64,000 bases of DNA from Methanohalophilus halophilus (lineage in GTDB: Archaea; Halobacteriota; Methanosarcinia; Methanosarcinales; Methanosarcinaceae): the NCBI RefSeq assembly GCF_001889405.1, contig NZ_CP017921.1:1958960-2022959 (forward strand), in the 5' to 3' direction. Position numbers and translations under genes: made by a program. How positions within the stretch are numbered: position 1 is the stretch's first letter; the number at the start of each line of letters is the position of its first letter. The notes under the pieces were generated by a model. The model was not told the origin of the DNA. It ran no database searches and worked only from the letters and a program-made list of their open reading frames with translations. Positions 44,824-54,232 of the stretch are shown here, piece after piece.

Positions 44824-44897
44824 GCAAGACCATGTAAGTGGTATGGCCAAATGAAGATATGTTAGGTGGTGGTGGTACGATATGAAAATGGTCTTGC
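44824..44897 (+). ncRNA. candidate structured RNA element in aroA'-glyS gap
   Basis: The 360-base gap between the ADH synthase and glyS has no gene. It contains a perfect 10-bp inverted repeat GCAAGACCAT (44824-44833) / ATGGTCTTGC (44888-44897) that would close a 74-base RNA with a G-rich interior (GGTGGTGGTGGT). It begins 17 bases after the aldolase stop codon. No known family fits: there are no C/D boxes and no tRNA-like arms. It could be a 3'-UTR structure, a terminator variant or a small RNA. Confidence 0.4.
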
Positions 44898-44959
44898 CTA
44901 ATAAAGTGTATATACAGTCCCCTATAAATACTTTTTTGATAATATCATCATAATGATGA

Positions 44960-45166
44960 GAAATTATAAACTATATATATAAATGGCTCTGATCTAAAAA
45001 TATTGACAGATCACACACATTCCCCATAATGAGCAAATGTTATTGGATTTTAATTGTTCATAATTATCGTGCAATTTTGAAATAGTTCGATAGAATTAAA
45101 TGTCATGGAAATATGGAGAATGAGATCACTTTCATTGATATTATACCATTTATCGAGGATTAAATT
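44960..45166 (+). promoter_or_regulatory. probable glyS promoter and long leader
   Basis: A TATA-type box (CTATATATATAAAT, 44971-44984) lies about 180 bases before the glyS ATG, leaving a leader of roughly 150 bases; nothing gene-like is in it. A nearer promoter at ~45080 cannot be excluded. The weak GAGGATTAAATT before the ATG serves as RBS. Confidence 0.35.
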
Positions 45167-46918
45167 ATGGACAAATATGAGCAGGTTATCGAACTGGCAA
45201 AAAGACGTGGATTCCTGTGGAACTCTTTTGAATTATATGGAGGTACTGCCGGATTCTATGACTACGGACCTCTGGGAAGTACCCTGAAACGCAGAATAGA
45301 GAACATATGGAGGCAATTCTATGTTGTCCGGGAAGGCTTCATGGAAATCGAAACTCCTACCATAGGTATTGAGGACATATTCGTAGCTTCGGGTCATGTA
45401 GGAGGGTTCTCCGACCCTCTGTGTGAATGTGAACAATGCAAAGAGGCATTCCGGGCAGATCACCTGATTGAAGACTATGTAGCAGTTGCGGATGCGTTGA
45501 CCAATGAAGAAGTAGATGAAATGATCAGCAAATATGATATTTGCTGCCCGGAATGTGAGGGAAAACTCGGAAAGGCCAGGGAGTTTAACCTAATGTTTGA
45601 GACGAGCATAGGACCCGGTAATGGCAGACCCGGATACCTGCGTCCGGAAACAGCCCAGGGAATCTTTATTGATTTCCAGAGGCTGGCACGTTATTACAGG
45701 GAAAAACTGCCCTTCGGTGTAACCCAGATCGGTAAATCATACCGTAATGAGATATCCCCGCGACAGGGTGTCATAAGACTCAGGGAATTTACCCAGGCTG
45801 AGGCTGAAATATTCACCCATCCGGAAGAAAAAACCCATCCTGAAATTGCTGCAGTTGAAAATGACCTGATAATACTTTACTCCGATGAAGCCCAAAAAAG
45901 AGGGGAACTGGAAGAAATGACAATTCGGGAAGCAATTGACAACAATATCATTGCCCACGAATTCCTTGCCTATCATATTGCTCTTACCAACCGTTTCCTC
46001 AAACGTATTGGTATATCTCCCGACAAACTGAGATTCCGCCAGCATAAGAAAGATGAGATGGCACATTATGCAATCGATTGCTGGGATGGCGAAATCAAAA
46101 CAGCTCGTTTTGGATGGATAGAAACAGTAGGTATTGCCGATCGGACTGACTATGACCTGAATGCCCATACAAAAATGAGCAAAAACGAGCTGGCGGTCTA
46201 TATAGAATATGATGAACCTAAAATGGTGAAAAAATTTGCTGTAAAACCGGACATGGGAAAACTAGGGCCTTTATTCCGGAAAAAAGCAAAGGATGTTGCA
46301 GAAGCCCTCAAACAACTCGGGCCTGAAGAACTTGAAAAAGATGGCGATATAAATGTAGTAGTCAACGGTGAGGAAGTTTCAGTACCAAAAGACGTTGTTT
46401 CAGCTGAAGAAGTGGAAGAAAAAATAAGCGGTGAAACTGTAGTACCCCACGTGATCGAACCTTCCTACGGAATCGACAGGATATTCTACACATTACTGGA
46501 ACATGCTTATGAAACCGAAATGGCCCCTACAGCTGAAGAAGAAAAGGAAGAAGAGCGTATTCTTCTCAAATTTAAGAGCGAAATAGCTCCAATTCAGGTA
46601 GCAGTCCTGCCACTGATGAAAAACAGTGATGAACTGGTCAGTAAAGGCAGGCAGATCGTAAGTAACCTCAAGGACATGGGATTGATGGTGGCTTATGATG
46701 ATTCGGGAACCATCGGAAGAAGATACCGCAGGAATGACGAAATAGGTACTCCATATTCGGTAACTATTGACTACGACACCCTTGAAGATAATACCGTTAC
46801 AATTCGTCAGAGAGATACCATGAACCAGGTTCGCACCCCTGTGAGCAATCTTGAAGAAAACCTGAAGAAATTAATCAATGGACAGATGGCGTTTGAGGAG
46901 GCCGGAAGGCCCCTCTAA
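45167..46918 (+). CDS. glyS: glycyl-tRNA synthetase, alpha2 type
   Basis: 583 residues, class II. Motif 1 region around RIENIWRQFYV; Zn-like cysteines CECEQC and CCPEC; motif 2 RNEISPRQGVIRLREFTQAE; motif 3 PSYGIDRIFYTLLEHAYE (~450); a C-terminal anticodon-binding domain (PIQVAVLPLMKNSDEL onward). The archaeal/eukaryal dimeric form, unrelated to bacterial GlyQS. It attaches glycine to tRNA-Gly, one of which lies at 66-137. Confidence 0.95.
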   Translation: MDKYEQVIELAKRRGFLWNSFELYGGTAGFYDYGPLGSTLKRRIENIWRQFYVVREGFMEIETPTIGIEDIFVASGHVGGFSDPLCECEQCKEAFRADHLIEDYVAVADALTNEEVDEMISKYDICCPECEGKLGKAREFNLMFETSIGPGNGRPGYLRPETAQGIFIDFQRLARYYREKLPFGVTQIGKSYRNEISPRQGVIRLREFTQAEAEIFTHPEEKTHPEIAAVENDLIILYSDEAQKRGELEEMTIREAIDNNIIAHEFLAYHIALTNRFLKRIGISPDKLRFRQHKKDEMAHYAIDCWDGEIKTARFGWIETVGIADRTDYDLNAHTKMSKNELAVYIEYDEPKMVKKFAVKPDMGKLGPLFRKKAKDVAEALKQLGPEELEKDGDINVVVNGEEVSVPKDVVSAEEVEEKISGETVVPHVIEPSYGIDRIFYTLLEHAYETEMAPTAEEEKEEERILLKFKSEIAPIQVAVLPLMKNSDELVSKGRQIVSNLKDMGLMVAYDDSGTIGRRYRRNDEIGTPYSVTIDYDTLEDNTVTIRQRDTMNQVRTPVSNLEENLKKLINGQMAFEEAGRPL

Positions 46919-46993
46919 TACTTTCAATCCGCAGTGCTAAGCTATTAATAAAAATTATTTGTTATTTCCCTTTAAAGATAAGTAAAGGGTAAT

Positions 46994-49258
46994 ATGGTAA
47001 AATACATACAACATCCCCTGATTAAACCCGATTCTGTCGAACAACGTCTCTACCAGCTTGACCTGGCAGGCAAAGCACTATCTTCCTCTACACTGGTAGT
47101 CCTTCCCACAGGACTGGGCAAAACAATAGTAGCTCTGCTTGTCATGGCGTCAAGACTGGAGGCTACGGGAAAAAAGGTGGTGATGTTATCACCCACAAAA
47201 CCACTGGTCGAACAACACGCAGCTTTTTTTAGCCAGATGTTAAACCTGGAACCTGAAGAAGTGATGACATTTACGGGAAATCTTCCTCCTGCAAAGAGAG
47301 AAAATATGTGGGAAAGAGGTAGGGTAATAGTATCCACGCCCCAGGTTATCGAGAACGACCTGCTCACAAAAAGGATCAGTCTTCGGGACGTGGCCCACAT
47401 AACATTCGATGAAGCACACCGTGCTGTTGGAAACTATTCATATACCTACATTGCAGAGGAATACTTCAACCAGGCAAAAGAACCCCTGTGTCTGGCAATT
47501 ACCGCAAGCCCGGGAAGCTCAGATGAAAAGATAGCAGAGGTCTGCGAAAGTCTGCATATCGAAAAAGTGGCAGTCAAAACAGAAGATGATTCTGATGTTG
47601 CCCCTTATATCCACCATAAGCAAGTTGAATGGGTTCACTTAAAATTGCCCGATGAAATGCAAAGTCTCAAGAATTTGCTCGATAAAGTCCTGGAAGACAG
47701 GATACAAAAAATGGATGAAGTTGGATACAGACTTCCCTACGGTAAAAAAACCTCAAAAAAGGAACTACTGGGACTTCAGAAAAAAATGCAGGGCCAACTC
47801 AGAAGTGGAAACCCTGACCCTTCCGTATACAGTTCCATATCCCTCATGGCAGAAATCCTCAAAGCCGGCCATGCAATCGAAGTCATCGAAACCCAGGGAG
47901 TAGGAGCTCTTGCCAAATATGTGGACCGCCTGGAGAGGGAAGCCTGTACAAAGGGAGCAAGTAAAGCTTCTAAAAGACTCATGGAAGACCTGTTCATGAG
48001 GCAATTATCCCATCGTCTTAAAGAGTGCGGTGCAGAGCATCCCAAATTTGAGACAGTGTGTAACATTGTAAAAGAAGAATTAATCTCCAATCCAGATTCA
48101 AGAGTTATCGTTTTTACCAATTTCAGGGATACAGCAGAAATGGTAACAGATGCACTATCGGAGATTGAAGATATAAATCCAGTGAAATTTGTAGGCCAGA
48201 GTTCAAAATACAAAGACAAAGGCCTAACCCAGAAACAACAGGTCGAAATTATCGATCATTTCAAACAGGGAAACTTCAATGTACTTGTTGCAACTTCCGT
48301 TGCTGAAGAGGGACTGGATATACCTGCAACAGACCTGGTTGTTTTTTATGAACCAATCCCCTCGGAAATACGCAGTATCCAGAGAAAGGGGAGAACCGGG
48401 CGCAAACATGCAGGCAGGGTTGTGGTTCTGGTAACAAAGGGAACCCGGGATGAAGGCTACTACTGGAGCAGTGCAAACCGGGAAAAGAAGATGCAGGGGA
48501 ATATCAAACAACTCCAAGAAACACTATCCACAGATGAACAAGAAAATCCTTTCATAAAAGAAAAGCAGCGCAGTCTTGAAGATTTCGACAACAGTGAGGA
48601 ACCTGCAGATAAAAACGGACCGGAAGTCGTGGCGGATCAAAGAGAGATACGCAGTACTGTAACACGCAATCTACAAAAAGCAGGTGCATCCCTTAGTGTA
48701 AAAACCCTCGAAGTGGGAGATTACGTTGTCAGTGAGAATGTCGCTATAGAGAGGAAGGAAACCGGGGATTTCGTGAATTCACTTATTGAGGGCAAGCTCT
48801 TCGAGCAGATATCAAACCTGACACGCACTTATGAAAAAACCATCCTGATTATCGAAGGAGAAGGACTATTCAACGCCCGGCGTATCAATCCATCTTCCAT
48901 TTACGGTGCAATGTTATCAATATCAATGGATTTTGAAACAACTATCCTCCATACCAGAGACACAGAGGAAACAGCAGCCCTCATACTCCAGATCGCTAAA
49001 AAGCAGCAAGGAAAGGATAAAAAACCTATCAATCCCCACGGGAAAAAAGCTGCTCCAATCCTTTCAAAGCAGCAGGAATATATTGTATCCGCAATACCCC
49101 AGCTTGGACCACAGGCAGCACGCAACCTGCTAGAACATTTTGGATCAGTGGAAGCCGTAATGCAGGCTTGCGAAGAAGAACTCAGGGAAGTGAAACTCAT
49201 TGGCCCTAAAACCGCTGCACGTATAAGAGAAGTAGTTTGTAGCGAATATAAAGGATAA
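46994..49258 (+). CDS. hef: Hef helicase-nuclease (FANCM/XPF-like)
   Basis: 754 residues. SF2 helicase: Walker A VLPTGLGKTIVA, DEAH in FDEAHRAVG, ITASPGS, and motif VI QRKGRTGRK. A short linker is followed by an active ERCC4 nuclease (VAIERKETGDFVNSLIEGKL, about residue 580) and C-terminal helix-hairpin-helix repeats (LGPQAARNLLEHFGS, LIGPKTAARIREV). It acts on stalled or forked DNA during replication restart. Full-length and intact, with a leader of 75 bases after glyS. Confidence 0.95.
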   Translation: MVKYIQHPLIKPDSVEQRLYQLDLAGKALSSSTLVVLPTGLGKTIVALLVMASRLEATGKKVVMLSPTKPLVEQHAAFFSQMLNLEPEEVMTFTGNLPPAKRENMWERGRVIVSTPQVIENDLLTKRISLRDVAHITFDEAHRAVGNYSYTYIAEEYFNQAKEPLCLAITASPGSSDEKIAEVCESLHIEKVAVKTEDDSDVAPYIHHKQVEWVHLKLPDEMQSLKNLLDKVLEDRIQKMDEVGYRLPYGKKTSKKELLGLQKKMQGQLRSGNPDPSVYSSISLMAEILKAGHAIEVIETQGVGALAKYVDRLEREACTKGASKASKRLMEDLFMRQLSHRLKECGAEHPKFETVCNIVKEELISNPDSRVIVFTNFRDTAEMVTDALSEIEDINPVKFVGQSSKYKDKGLTQKQQVEIIDHFKQGNFNVLVATSVAEEGLDIPATDLVVFYEPIPSEIRSIQRKGRTGRKHAGRVVVLVTKGTRDEGYYWSSANREKKMQGNIKQLQETLSTDEQENPFIKEKQRSLEDFDNSEEPADKNGPEVVADQREIRSTVTRNLQKAGASLSVKTLEVGDYVVSENVAIERKETGDFVNSLIEGKLFEQISNLTRTYEKTILIIEGEGLFNARRINPSSIYGAMLSISMDFETTILHTRDTEETAALILQIAKKQQGKDKKPINPHGKKAAPILSKQQEYIVSAIPQLGPQAARNLLEHFGSVEAVMQACEEELREVKLIGPKTAARIREVVCSEYKG

Positions 49259-49260
49259 GA

Positions 49261-49752
49261 TCAGGATTTGTGTCTTATCCTTTCCAAAATATTCATTCCT
49301 CTCTCGATAAGATCAAAAGCATCTTCTACACGCCGGGGATCTGATTCTGATTGAATATTTTTTGCTATTTCAACAAGTTTAGATTCAATCAATTGCTCAA
49401 GGGAGCCTGCTTCTTTTTTTTCAGCATGCAATGCATCGGACACCGGTTCCTGAAGGTTGGTGCTGGGTTGCGATGAAGCAACTGTTGGTTTGCTTTCAAC
49501 AGGTTCTGTTTCAAACTCCTCTTTTTTCCCTGTGGATACTTCTGTTTCAACCGAAGGGATAATTTCCTCTACATTTTCATCCTGGGCCTCTTCCCCCTCT
49601 TCTGCAACGTTACATAGAGGACATAGAACCTGGCCCTGATAACGGAATAAAGGAGAGCCACAAGTATCACAATGTTGTGCAAGCATTGTGCCACCAAGCT
49701 CAAGCAATTTGGAAATTCTTCTTACTTTAGCATCGTCATCATTTCTTCCCAT
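49261..49752 (-). CDS. Sssca1-type zinc-ribbon protein
   Basis: 163 residues from the ATG at 49752 with GTGAT upstream; longer frames upstream look spurious. The N-terminal zinc ribbon (HCDTCGSPLFRYQGQVLCPLC) matches the Sjogren syndrome/scleroderma autoantigen 1 family of archaea. A long acidic, low-complexity linker (~55-115) and a helical tail follow. Function unknown. Its stop is 2 bases from the hef stop, convergent. Confidence 0.83.
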   Translation of the reverse strand: MGRNDDDAKVRRISKLLELGGTMLAQHCDTCGSPLFRYQGQVLCPLCNVAEEGEEAQDENVEEIIPSVETEVSTGKKEEFETEPVESKPTVASSQPSTNLQEPVSDALHAEKKEAGSLEQLIESKLVEIAKNIQSESDPRRVEDAFDLIERGMNILERIRHKS

Positions 49753-49972
49753 TATTATCACATCACAACTAAAAGAATAATATGTAACCTGAATACAACA
49801 TTCAGTACAAAGAGGTAATAGTCCACCCAGCAATTTAAATCTGACTGAATCGAACCAACTACTTCCATAAGGTAATATTCAAGCAAACGGGTAAGTTTTT
49901 ATATGAGATTATTAGTTAGACATACAGAACTAACCCTTATTTTATGTCCCTAATTAATTCAAGGTGATCAAA

Positions 49973-50245
49973 ATGCTGTCTGTTAATACTAAAGATGTTA
50001 TAGAGCAATGCACACAGGTACTGGAGCACATAGCAAACGATAATTCAGTCCCAAGAAATATCAGGCGCTCCGCAACCGAAGTTGTGGAAAAATTAAACGA
50101 TGACAGTGAAGCCCTTTTCCTGAGGGCTTCTTCAAGTATATCCATTCTTGAAGACATCAGCAATGACCCAAACATTCCCCTCCATACCCGTACATTAATC
50201 TGGAATGTAGCAAGTCAGCTTGAAACAATACCTGTGGATGAATAA
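49973..50245 (+). CDS. UPF0147 family protein
   Basis: 90 residues from the ATG at 49973, placed after AAGGTGATCAAA. All-helical, with the UPF0147 signature [22 protein letters not shown] and [16 protein letters not shown] conserved archaeal protein of unknown role, probably a small HEAT-like helical fold. Confidence 0.9.
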   Translation: MLSVNTKDVIEQCTQVLEHIANDNSVPRNIRRSATEVVEKLNDDSEALFLRASSSISILEDISNDPNIPLHTRTLIWNVASQLETIPVDE

Positions 50246-50289
50246 TTCACCAGGTATCTTTTTTAATATCTGGATCATTTCCAAGAAAC

Positions 50290-50925
50290 ATGGATACTAT
50301 TACCGGCATCCTTATTGGAAATTTTGAAGAAAAGGATGCTGCACGGGAAAAGGGTCTGGCCCTGTCACGTAAACTTGTAAGAGCGTGCCGCACAACTACT
50401 ATCGCCATTCATCGCAAAGACAGGGATACTGTCGAAAAGAATCTCCTGACTGCTCATAATTATCTCCGGGAAATGAATGAAACCCTGGGAAAATACCCTG
50501 AAATCTATTACAAAGGACCTGTGGGCCAGGCACAGCAGGAATATGCGGAATGTATTATCACCTATTCTTTACTATGTGAAAATAAGACACTCGAAGAATT
50601 GCCAACTCCTCAACATATGGAAGTCGAAGATTCAGCCTACCTTAATGGCCTGGCAGAGGCAGGTGGCGAATTGAGAAGGCATGTACTTGATCTGATAAGA
50701 GAAGACAAGCCTGCAGAGGGGGAAAAATATTTACAGATAATGGATAACATTTATTCACTTTTGATCATGTTTGATTACCCCGATGTAATTACCGCAAATC
50801 TCAGGCGGCACACGGATGTACTCAGATCCCTGAATGAAAAAACCAGGGGAGATCTGACACATGCATTACAGCAATATAAATTCCAGAAATTAATGACAAG
50901 TTCGCAGGAAATAAAGCAAATTTAA
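50290..50925 (+). CDS. translin-family protein
   Basis: 211 residues, all-helical. The C-terminal LRRHTDVLRSLNEKTRGDLTHAL is diagnostic of translin proteins, and the N-terminal part (REKGLALSRKLVRACRTTTIAIHR) fits as well. Archaeal translins are octameric RNA-binding proteins or RNases. It precedes sepS by 12 bases, so the two are probably cotranscribed. Confidence 0.87.
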   Translation: MDTITGILIGNFEEKDAAREKGLALSRKLVRACRTTTIAIHRKDRDTVEKNLLTAHNYLREMNETLGKYPEIYYKGPVGQAQQEYAECIITYSLLCENKTLEELPTPQHMEVEDSAYLNGLAEAGGELRRHVLDLIREDKPAEGEKYLQIMDNIYSLLIMFDYPDVITANLRRHTDVLRSLNEKTRGDLTHALQQYKFQKLMTSSQEIKQI

Positions 50926-50937
50926 AAGGGAACTCAT

Positions 50938-52557
50938 ATGAAATTCAATCCTGATAAAATAAGAGAAGATGCCAGCGAAGATTTTGACAGGGCCTGGAAA
51001 GATAGCGCAAAATATGTAAAAAAGCCCCTGTTCAATGAACGCTACCCCATAACATCAATCAACTATGGTAAACCTCATCCTGTTTATGATACTATTGCAA
51101 AACTAAGGGAAGCCTATCTTCGCATGGGTTTTGAGGAAATGATGAATCCCATCATTGTTGATGAACAGGAAGTGCACAAACAATTCGGAAATGAAGCGCT
51201 GGCCGTACTTGACAGATGTTTCTACCTGGCAGGACTTCCCCGACCAAATGCCGGTATATCCGATGAGCGCATATCTAAAATAAAAGAAATGCTGGGAGAC
51301 CTTTCCACAGAAGACATTGATATGATACGGAAGGTCCTGCACTCCTATAAGAAAGGGGAGATTGAAGGAGATGATCTTGTCCCTGAAATGGCCGCAAAAC
51401 TGGACGTGTCAGATTCCCTCATAGTCGAAGTCATAGATCAGGTGTTCCCGGAATTTAAAGAATTAACACCCAAAGCAGGCAAACGCACCCTGCGCAGCCA
51501 TATGACCTCCGGCTGGTTCATCAGCCTCTCAGAGATTCTAAAGCGCCGTGAACCACCATTCAATTTGTTCTCCATCGACAGGTGTTTCCGCCGGGAACAA
51601 CAGGAAGATGCGGCCAGGCTTATGACCTATTATTCAGCATCCTGTGTAATCATGGACGAGGATGTGACCGTAGATCACGGAAAAGCTGTTGCCCAGGCCC
51701 TGTTGTCACAGTTTGGTTTTGAGAAATTCCAGTTCAGGCCCGATGAAAAACGCAGTAAATATTACAGTCCAGATACCCAGATCGAGGTATTTGCATACCA
51801 CCCAAAACTTGTAGATTCCAATACCAAATATTCGGATGGATGGGTAGAAATTGCTACTTTTGGAATATATTCCCCGATACCTCTTTCAAAATATGATATT
51901 CCCTATCCAGTGATGAATCTGGGCCTTGGAGTTGAAAGGCTTGCCATGATCATCCATGAGGCCACTGATCTGCGGGGCATGAGCTATCCACAGATGGAAT
52001 TGTACTCTGAATGGGAGATGTCCGACAGCGAACTTGCCAGACATGTCGAAATTGACATGATACCCGAAACATCCCAGGGCAGGGAAATATTCGAAGCCGT
52101 TGTTAAGCAGTGTGAGGCCCATGCATCCAAACCCAGCCCCTGCGAGTTCCCTGCATGGGAAGGAGAAATTGAAGGGCACAATGTAAAGGTTTCAGTCATT
52201 GAACCAGAAGAAGACACTAAACTCTGTGGCCCGGCTGCTTTTAATGAAATTGTGATTTACAATAATGATATCCTGGGATTGCCAAATAATAAAAAATGGA
52301 AAAAAGCATTTTCCAACCATTCAGCAAGGACAGGTGTCAGGTTTATCGAAGCACTGGCAGCAAAGGCAGCAAGCGAGGTCGAAGATGCTGTTGCAAAAGG
52401 CGATACTGAAATCCAGACACGTGCACGAATAATAAAGACACCTGCAGAAATCAACATTAAACTCTCCCCCATTGCCCAGCGTTACGTGACCGGAAAAAAC
52501 AAGAAAATAGACATACGGGGACCTGTGTTTACCACGATAAAAACAGAAATTTCATGA
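50938..52557 (+). CDS. sepS: O-phosphoseryl-tRNA(Cys) synthetase (SepRS)
   Basis: 539 residues. Class II synthetase with LRSHMTSGWFISLSEIL and SIDRCFRREQQEDA (motif 2) and NLGLGVERLAMIIHEATDLRG (motif 3). It charges tRNA-Cys with phosphoserine, which SepCysS then converts to cysteine, the main cysteine route in many methanogens; SerB and tRNA-Cys are also in this window. Its stop overlaps the start of the decayed endonuclease V gene (ATGA). Confidence 0.95.
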   Translation: MKFNPDKIREDASEDFDRAWKDSAKYVKKPLFNERYPITSINYGKPHPVYDTIAKLREAYLRMGFEEMMNPIIVDEQEVHKQFGNEALAVLDRCFYLAGLPRPNAGISDERISKIKEMLGDLSTEDIDMIRKVLHSYKKGEIEGDDLVPEMAAKLDVSDSLIVEVIDQVFPEFKELTPKAGKRTLRSHMTSGWFISLSEILKRREPPFNLFSIDRCFRREQQEDAARLMTYYSASCVIMDEDVTVDHGKAVAQALLSQFGFEKFQFRPDEKRSKYYSPDTQIEVFAYHPKLVDSNTKYSDGWVEIATFGIYSPIPLSKYDIPYPVMNLGLGVERLAMIIHEATDLRGMSYPQMELYSEWEMSDSELARHVEIDMIPETSQGREIFEAVVKQCEAHASKPSPCEFPAWEGEIEGHNVKVSVIEPEEDTKLCGPAAFNEIVIYNNDILGLPNNKKWKKAFSNHSARTGVRFIEALAAKAASEVEDAVAKGDTEIQTRARIIKTPAEINIKLSPIAQRYVTGKNKKIDIRGPVFTTIKTEIS

Positions 52558-53218
52558 AAAAGTTGCCAGATCCCGCTCTATAGTGGTTCAGAAGTCTTCA
52601 GGAAGAAATAGGCAGACAGGTTGTCACAACTGATGGTTTTGAAAGTATCAAACTTATCGGGGGTGCGGACTGTACCTATTTCAAAGATCTGGTGATATGT
52701 TGTATTGTCGTACTGGAATACCCCACAATGGAATTCGTAGAAAGGACAATTCATATTGGAAAGATAAGTTTTCCTTATATACCGGGATTTTTTTCATTTC
52801 GTGAGGGAGAGGGGACAATAAGAGCCTACCAAGCCATAAATCGGACCTGCTTATGATTAATGCCTGTGGTATCACCCATCCTGCAAACGCCGGGTTTGCA
52901 TCTCATATTGGAGTGGTCCTGGATAAACCCACAATCGGAATTACAAAAAGAATCTTTTGCGGCAGGGCAAAAATACCACAAAAAGAAAAAGAAGTCCAGC
53001 CATTGTATCACGGAAGAAAACAAATGGGTTGGCTCCTTAAAGTATTGCCCGAAACAAAACCAATCGTAATTACAGTCGGACATCTTACATCCATCAGAAG
53101 TTGTCTGGAGATCACAAAAAAGTGCCTGCAAGGAAACAAGATGCCTGAACCCTTAAGGCTTGCTCATCGATGTGCAGGAGAAGAGAAAAAGAAATGGGGT
53201 ACAAGCAATGGTTCATGA
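52554..53218 (+). pseudogene. nfi: endonuclease V pseudogene (amber plus frameshift)
   Basis: The ATG at 52554 overlaps the sepS stop. The frame reads MKKLPDPAL, then TAG (52581-52583), then WFRSLQEEIGRQVVTTDGFE and LIGGADCTYFKD, later YIPGFFSFREGEG. Near 52842 one base is missing; the sequence continues in another frame as PDLLMINACGITHPANAGFASHIGV and PTIGITKRIFCG to 53218. These are consecutive endonuclease V blocks. The usual DGHG box with a metal-binding Asp has become NACG, so activity would be lost anyway. The overlaps with both neighbours show the old operon. Confidence 0.88.
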
Positions 53219-53837
53219 TTGGATGAAAAACATAAAGGGTATTATGGATAAAGGAAGTCCGGTTTGTATTACTTTCCAGAACAATACGACGGGGGAAGTA
53301 TCGGAGAAACTCTTCTGCGAAATTATTACCGATGCAAGAAATGGGAAACAATTCTTGATTGCGGCACAAAGATGCAGAGTCGGCAAATTCATCCTTGGCA
53401 AAAGCAGTGAGCCTCCGGCTGAATATTATTTCAATTCCGGTAGATACGCATCATACGATATCGCAAAAAATGCGGTCCTTTCCCTCTGCCGGCTGGAAAA
53501 AAAATACGGGACTTTGAAAATCGAACCTCTTTCAAAAAACAACACAAAATTTGATCTTTGTATTTTGTATCTGAAACCGGAAAAAGCAATGCGAATCATC
53601 CAGGCGATGGCCTATTACAATGGAACTCCAGCGGATATTCAAACAATCGGCGCAGCTTCTGTATGTAGTGATTGTGTAGCAGGGACCCTTAATAAAGGAA
53701 TAGCCCTGTCTTTTGGCTGCAAGGGGTCCAGAAAACACAGCAAGTATAGTAGCGAAGAAGTACCTATAGGAATACGCTATGACATGCTGGAAAAAGTAGA
53801 AAAGGCACTGGGAATAATCCCGGATACCTTTGATTGA
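53208..53837 (+). CDS. DUF169 family protein
   Basis: 209 residues from ATG 53208 (MVHDWMKN), overlapping the end of the endonuclease V remnant. DUF169 features: the cysteine-containing VCSDCVAGTLNKGIALSFGCKGSR and EEVPIGIRYDMLEKVEKAL, plus GKFILGKSSEPPAEYYFNSGRY. Function is unknown; the conserved cysteines suggest metal or cofactor binding. Convergent with DUF473. Confidence 0.85.
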   Translation: MVHDWMKNIKGIMDKGSPVCITFQNNTTGEVSEKLFCEIITDARNGKQFLIAAQRCRVGKFILGKSSEPPAEYYFNSGRYASYDIAKNAVLSLCRLEKKYGTLKIEPLSKNNTKFDLCILYLKPEKAMRIIQAMAYYNGTPADIQTIGAASVCSDCVAGTLNKGIALSFGCKGSRKHSKYSSEEVPIGIRYDMLEKVEKALGIIPDTFD

Positions 53838-54227
53838 TCAACGGGCATCATAGAAGGACATTTCTTCGGCATCAACAAGGGTAATCTGCCCTATCTGGTT
53901 GGAAAGCACTTTCCTCACCCTTGCCACACATTTAGATTGCAGCTGGATACGTATCATGGTCATTTCTCTTTCCTCGTAAAAATTATCCGTACCGTTAATT
54001 ATACGATGTGTAGAAACCTGATGCTGCATCAGTTTTACAATAATACCCTTTGTGCCTGCAGTCAAATCCTGTGTACTTGTGGAAGTAAGGAAAATATTTT
54101 CTCCTACGTTCAGATTCAGTGTCGTGAAAAAATTATGAGGACTTCTAATCTCAATCGTCCTTAGGCCATGATTCTTAAGATCTGTAACTACATCGTAAGA
54201 GATTCCGGTTAAAGCAACATATTCCAT
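53838..54227 (-). CDS. DUF473 family protein
   Basis: 129 residues with the DUF473 pattern: YVALTGISYDVVTDLKNHGLRTIEIRSPHNFF and VGENIFLTSTSTQDLTAGTKGIIVKL. Small beta-rich archaeal protein of unknown function, restricted to methanogens and relatives. Five bases separate it from the PAC2 gene upstream, so it is in that operon. Confidence 0.87.
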   Translation of the reverse strand: MEYVALTGISYDVVTDLKNHGLRTIEIRSPHNFFTTLNLNVGENIFLTSTSTQDLTAGTKGIIVKLMQHQVSTHRIINGTDNFYEEREMTMIRIQLQSKCVARVRKVLSNQIGQITLVDAEEMSFYDAR

Positions 54228-54232
54228 TTATA

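Noticed and set aside
52853..53218. Stand-alone 121-residue gene
   Set aside because: Its sequence is the C-terminal half of endonuclease V; the N-terminal half lies directly upstream in another frame, so this is a pseudogene fragment.
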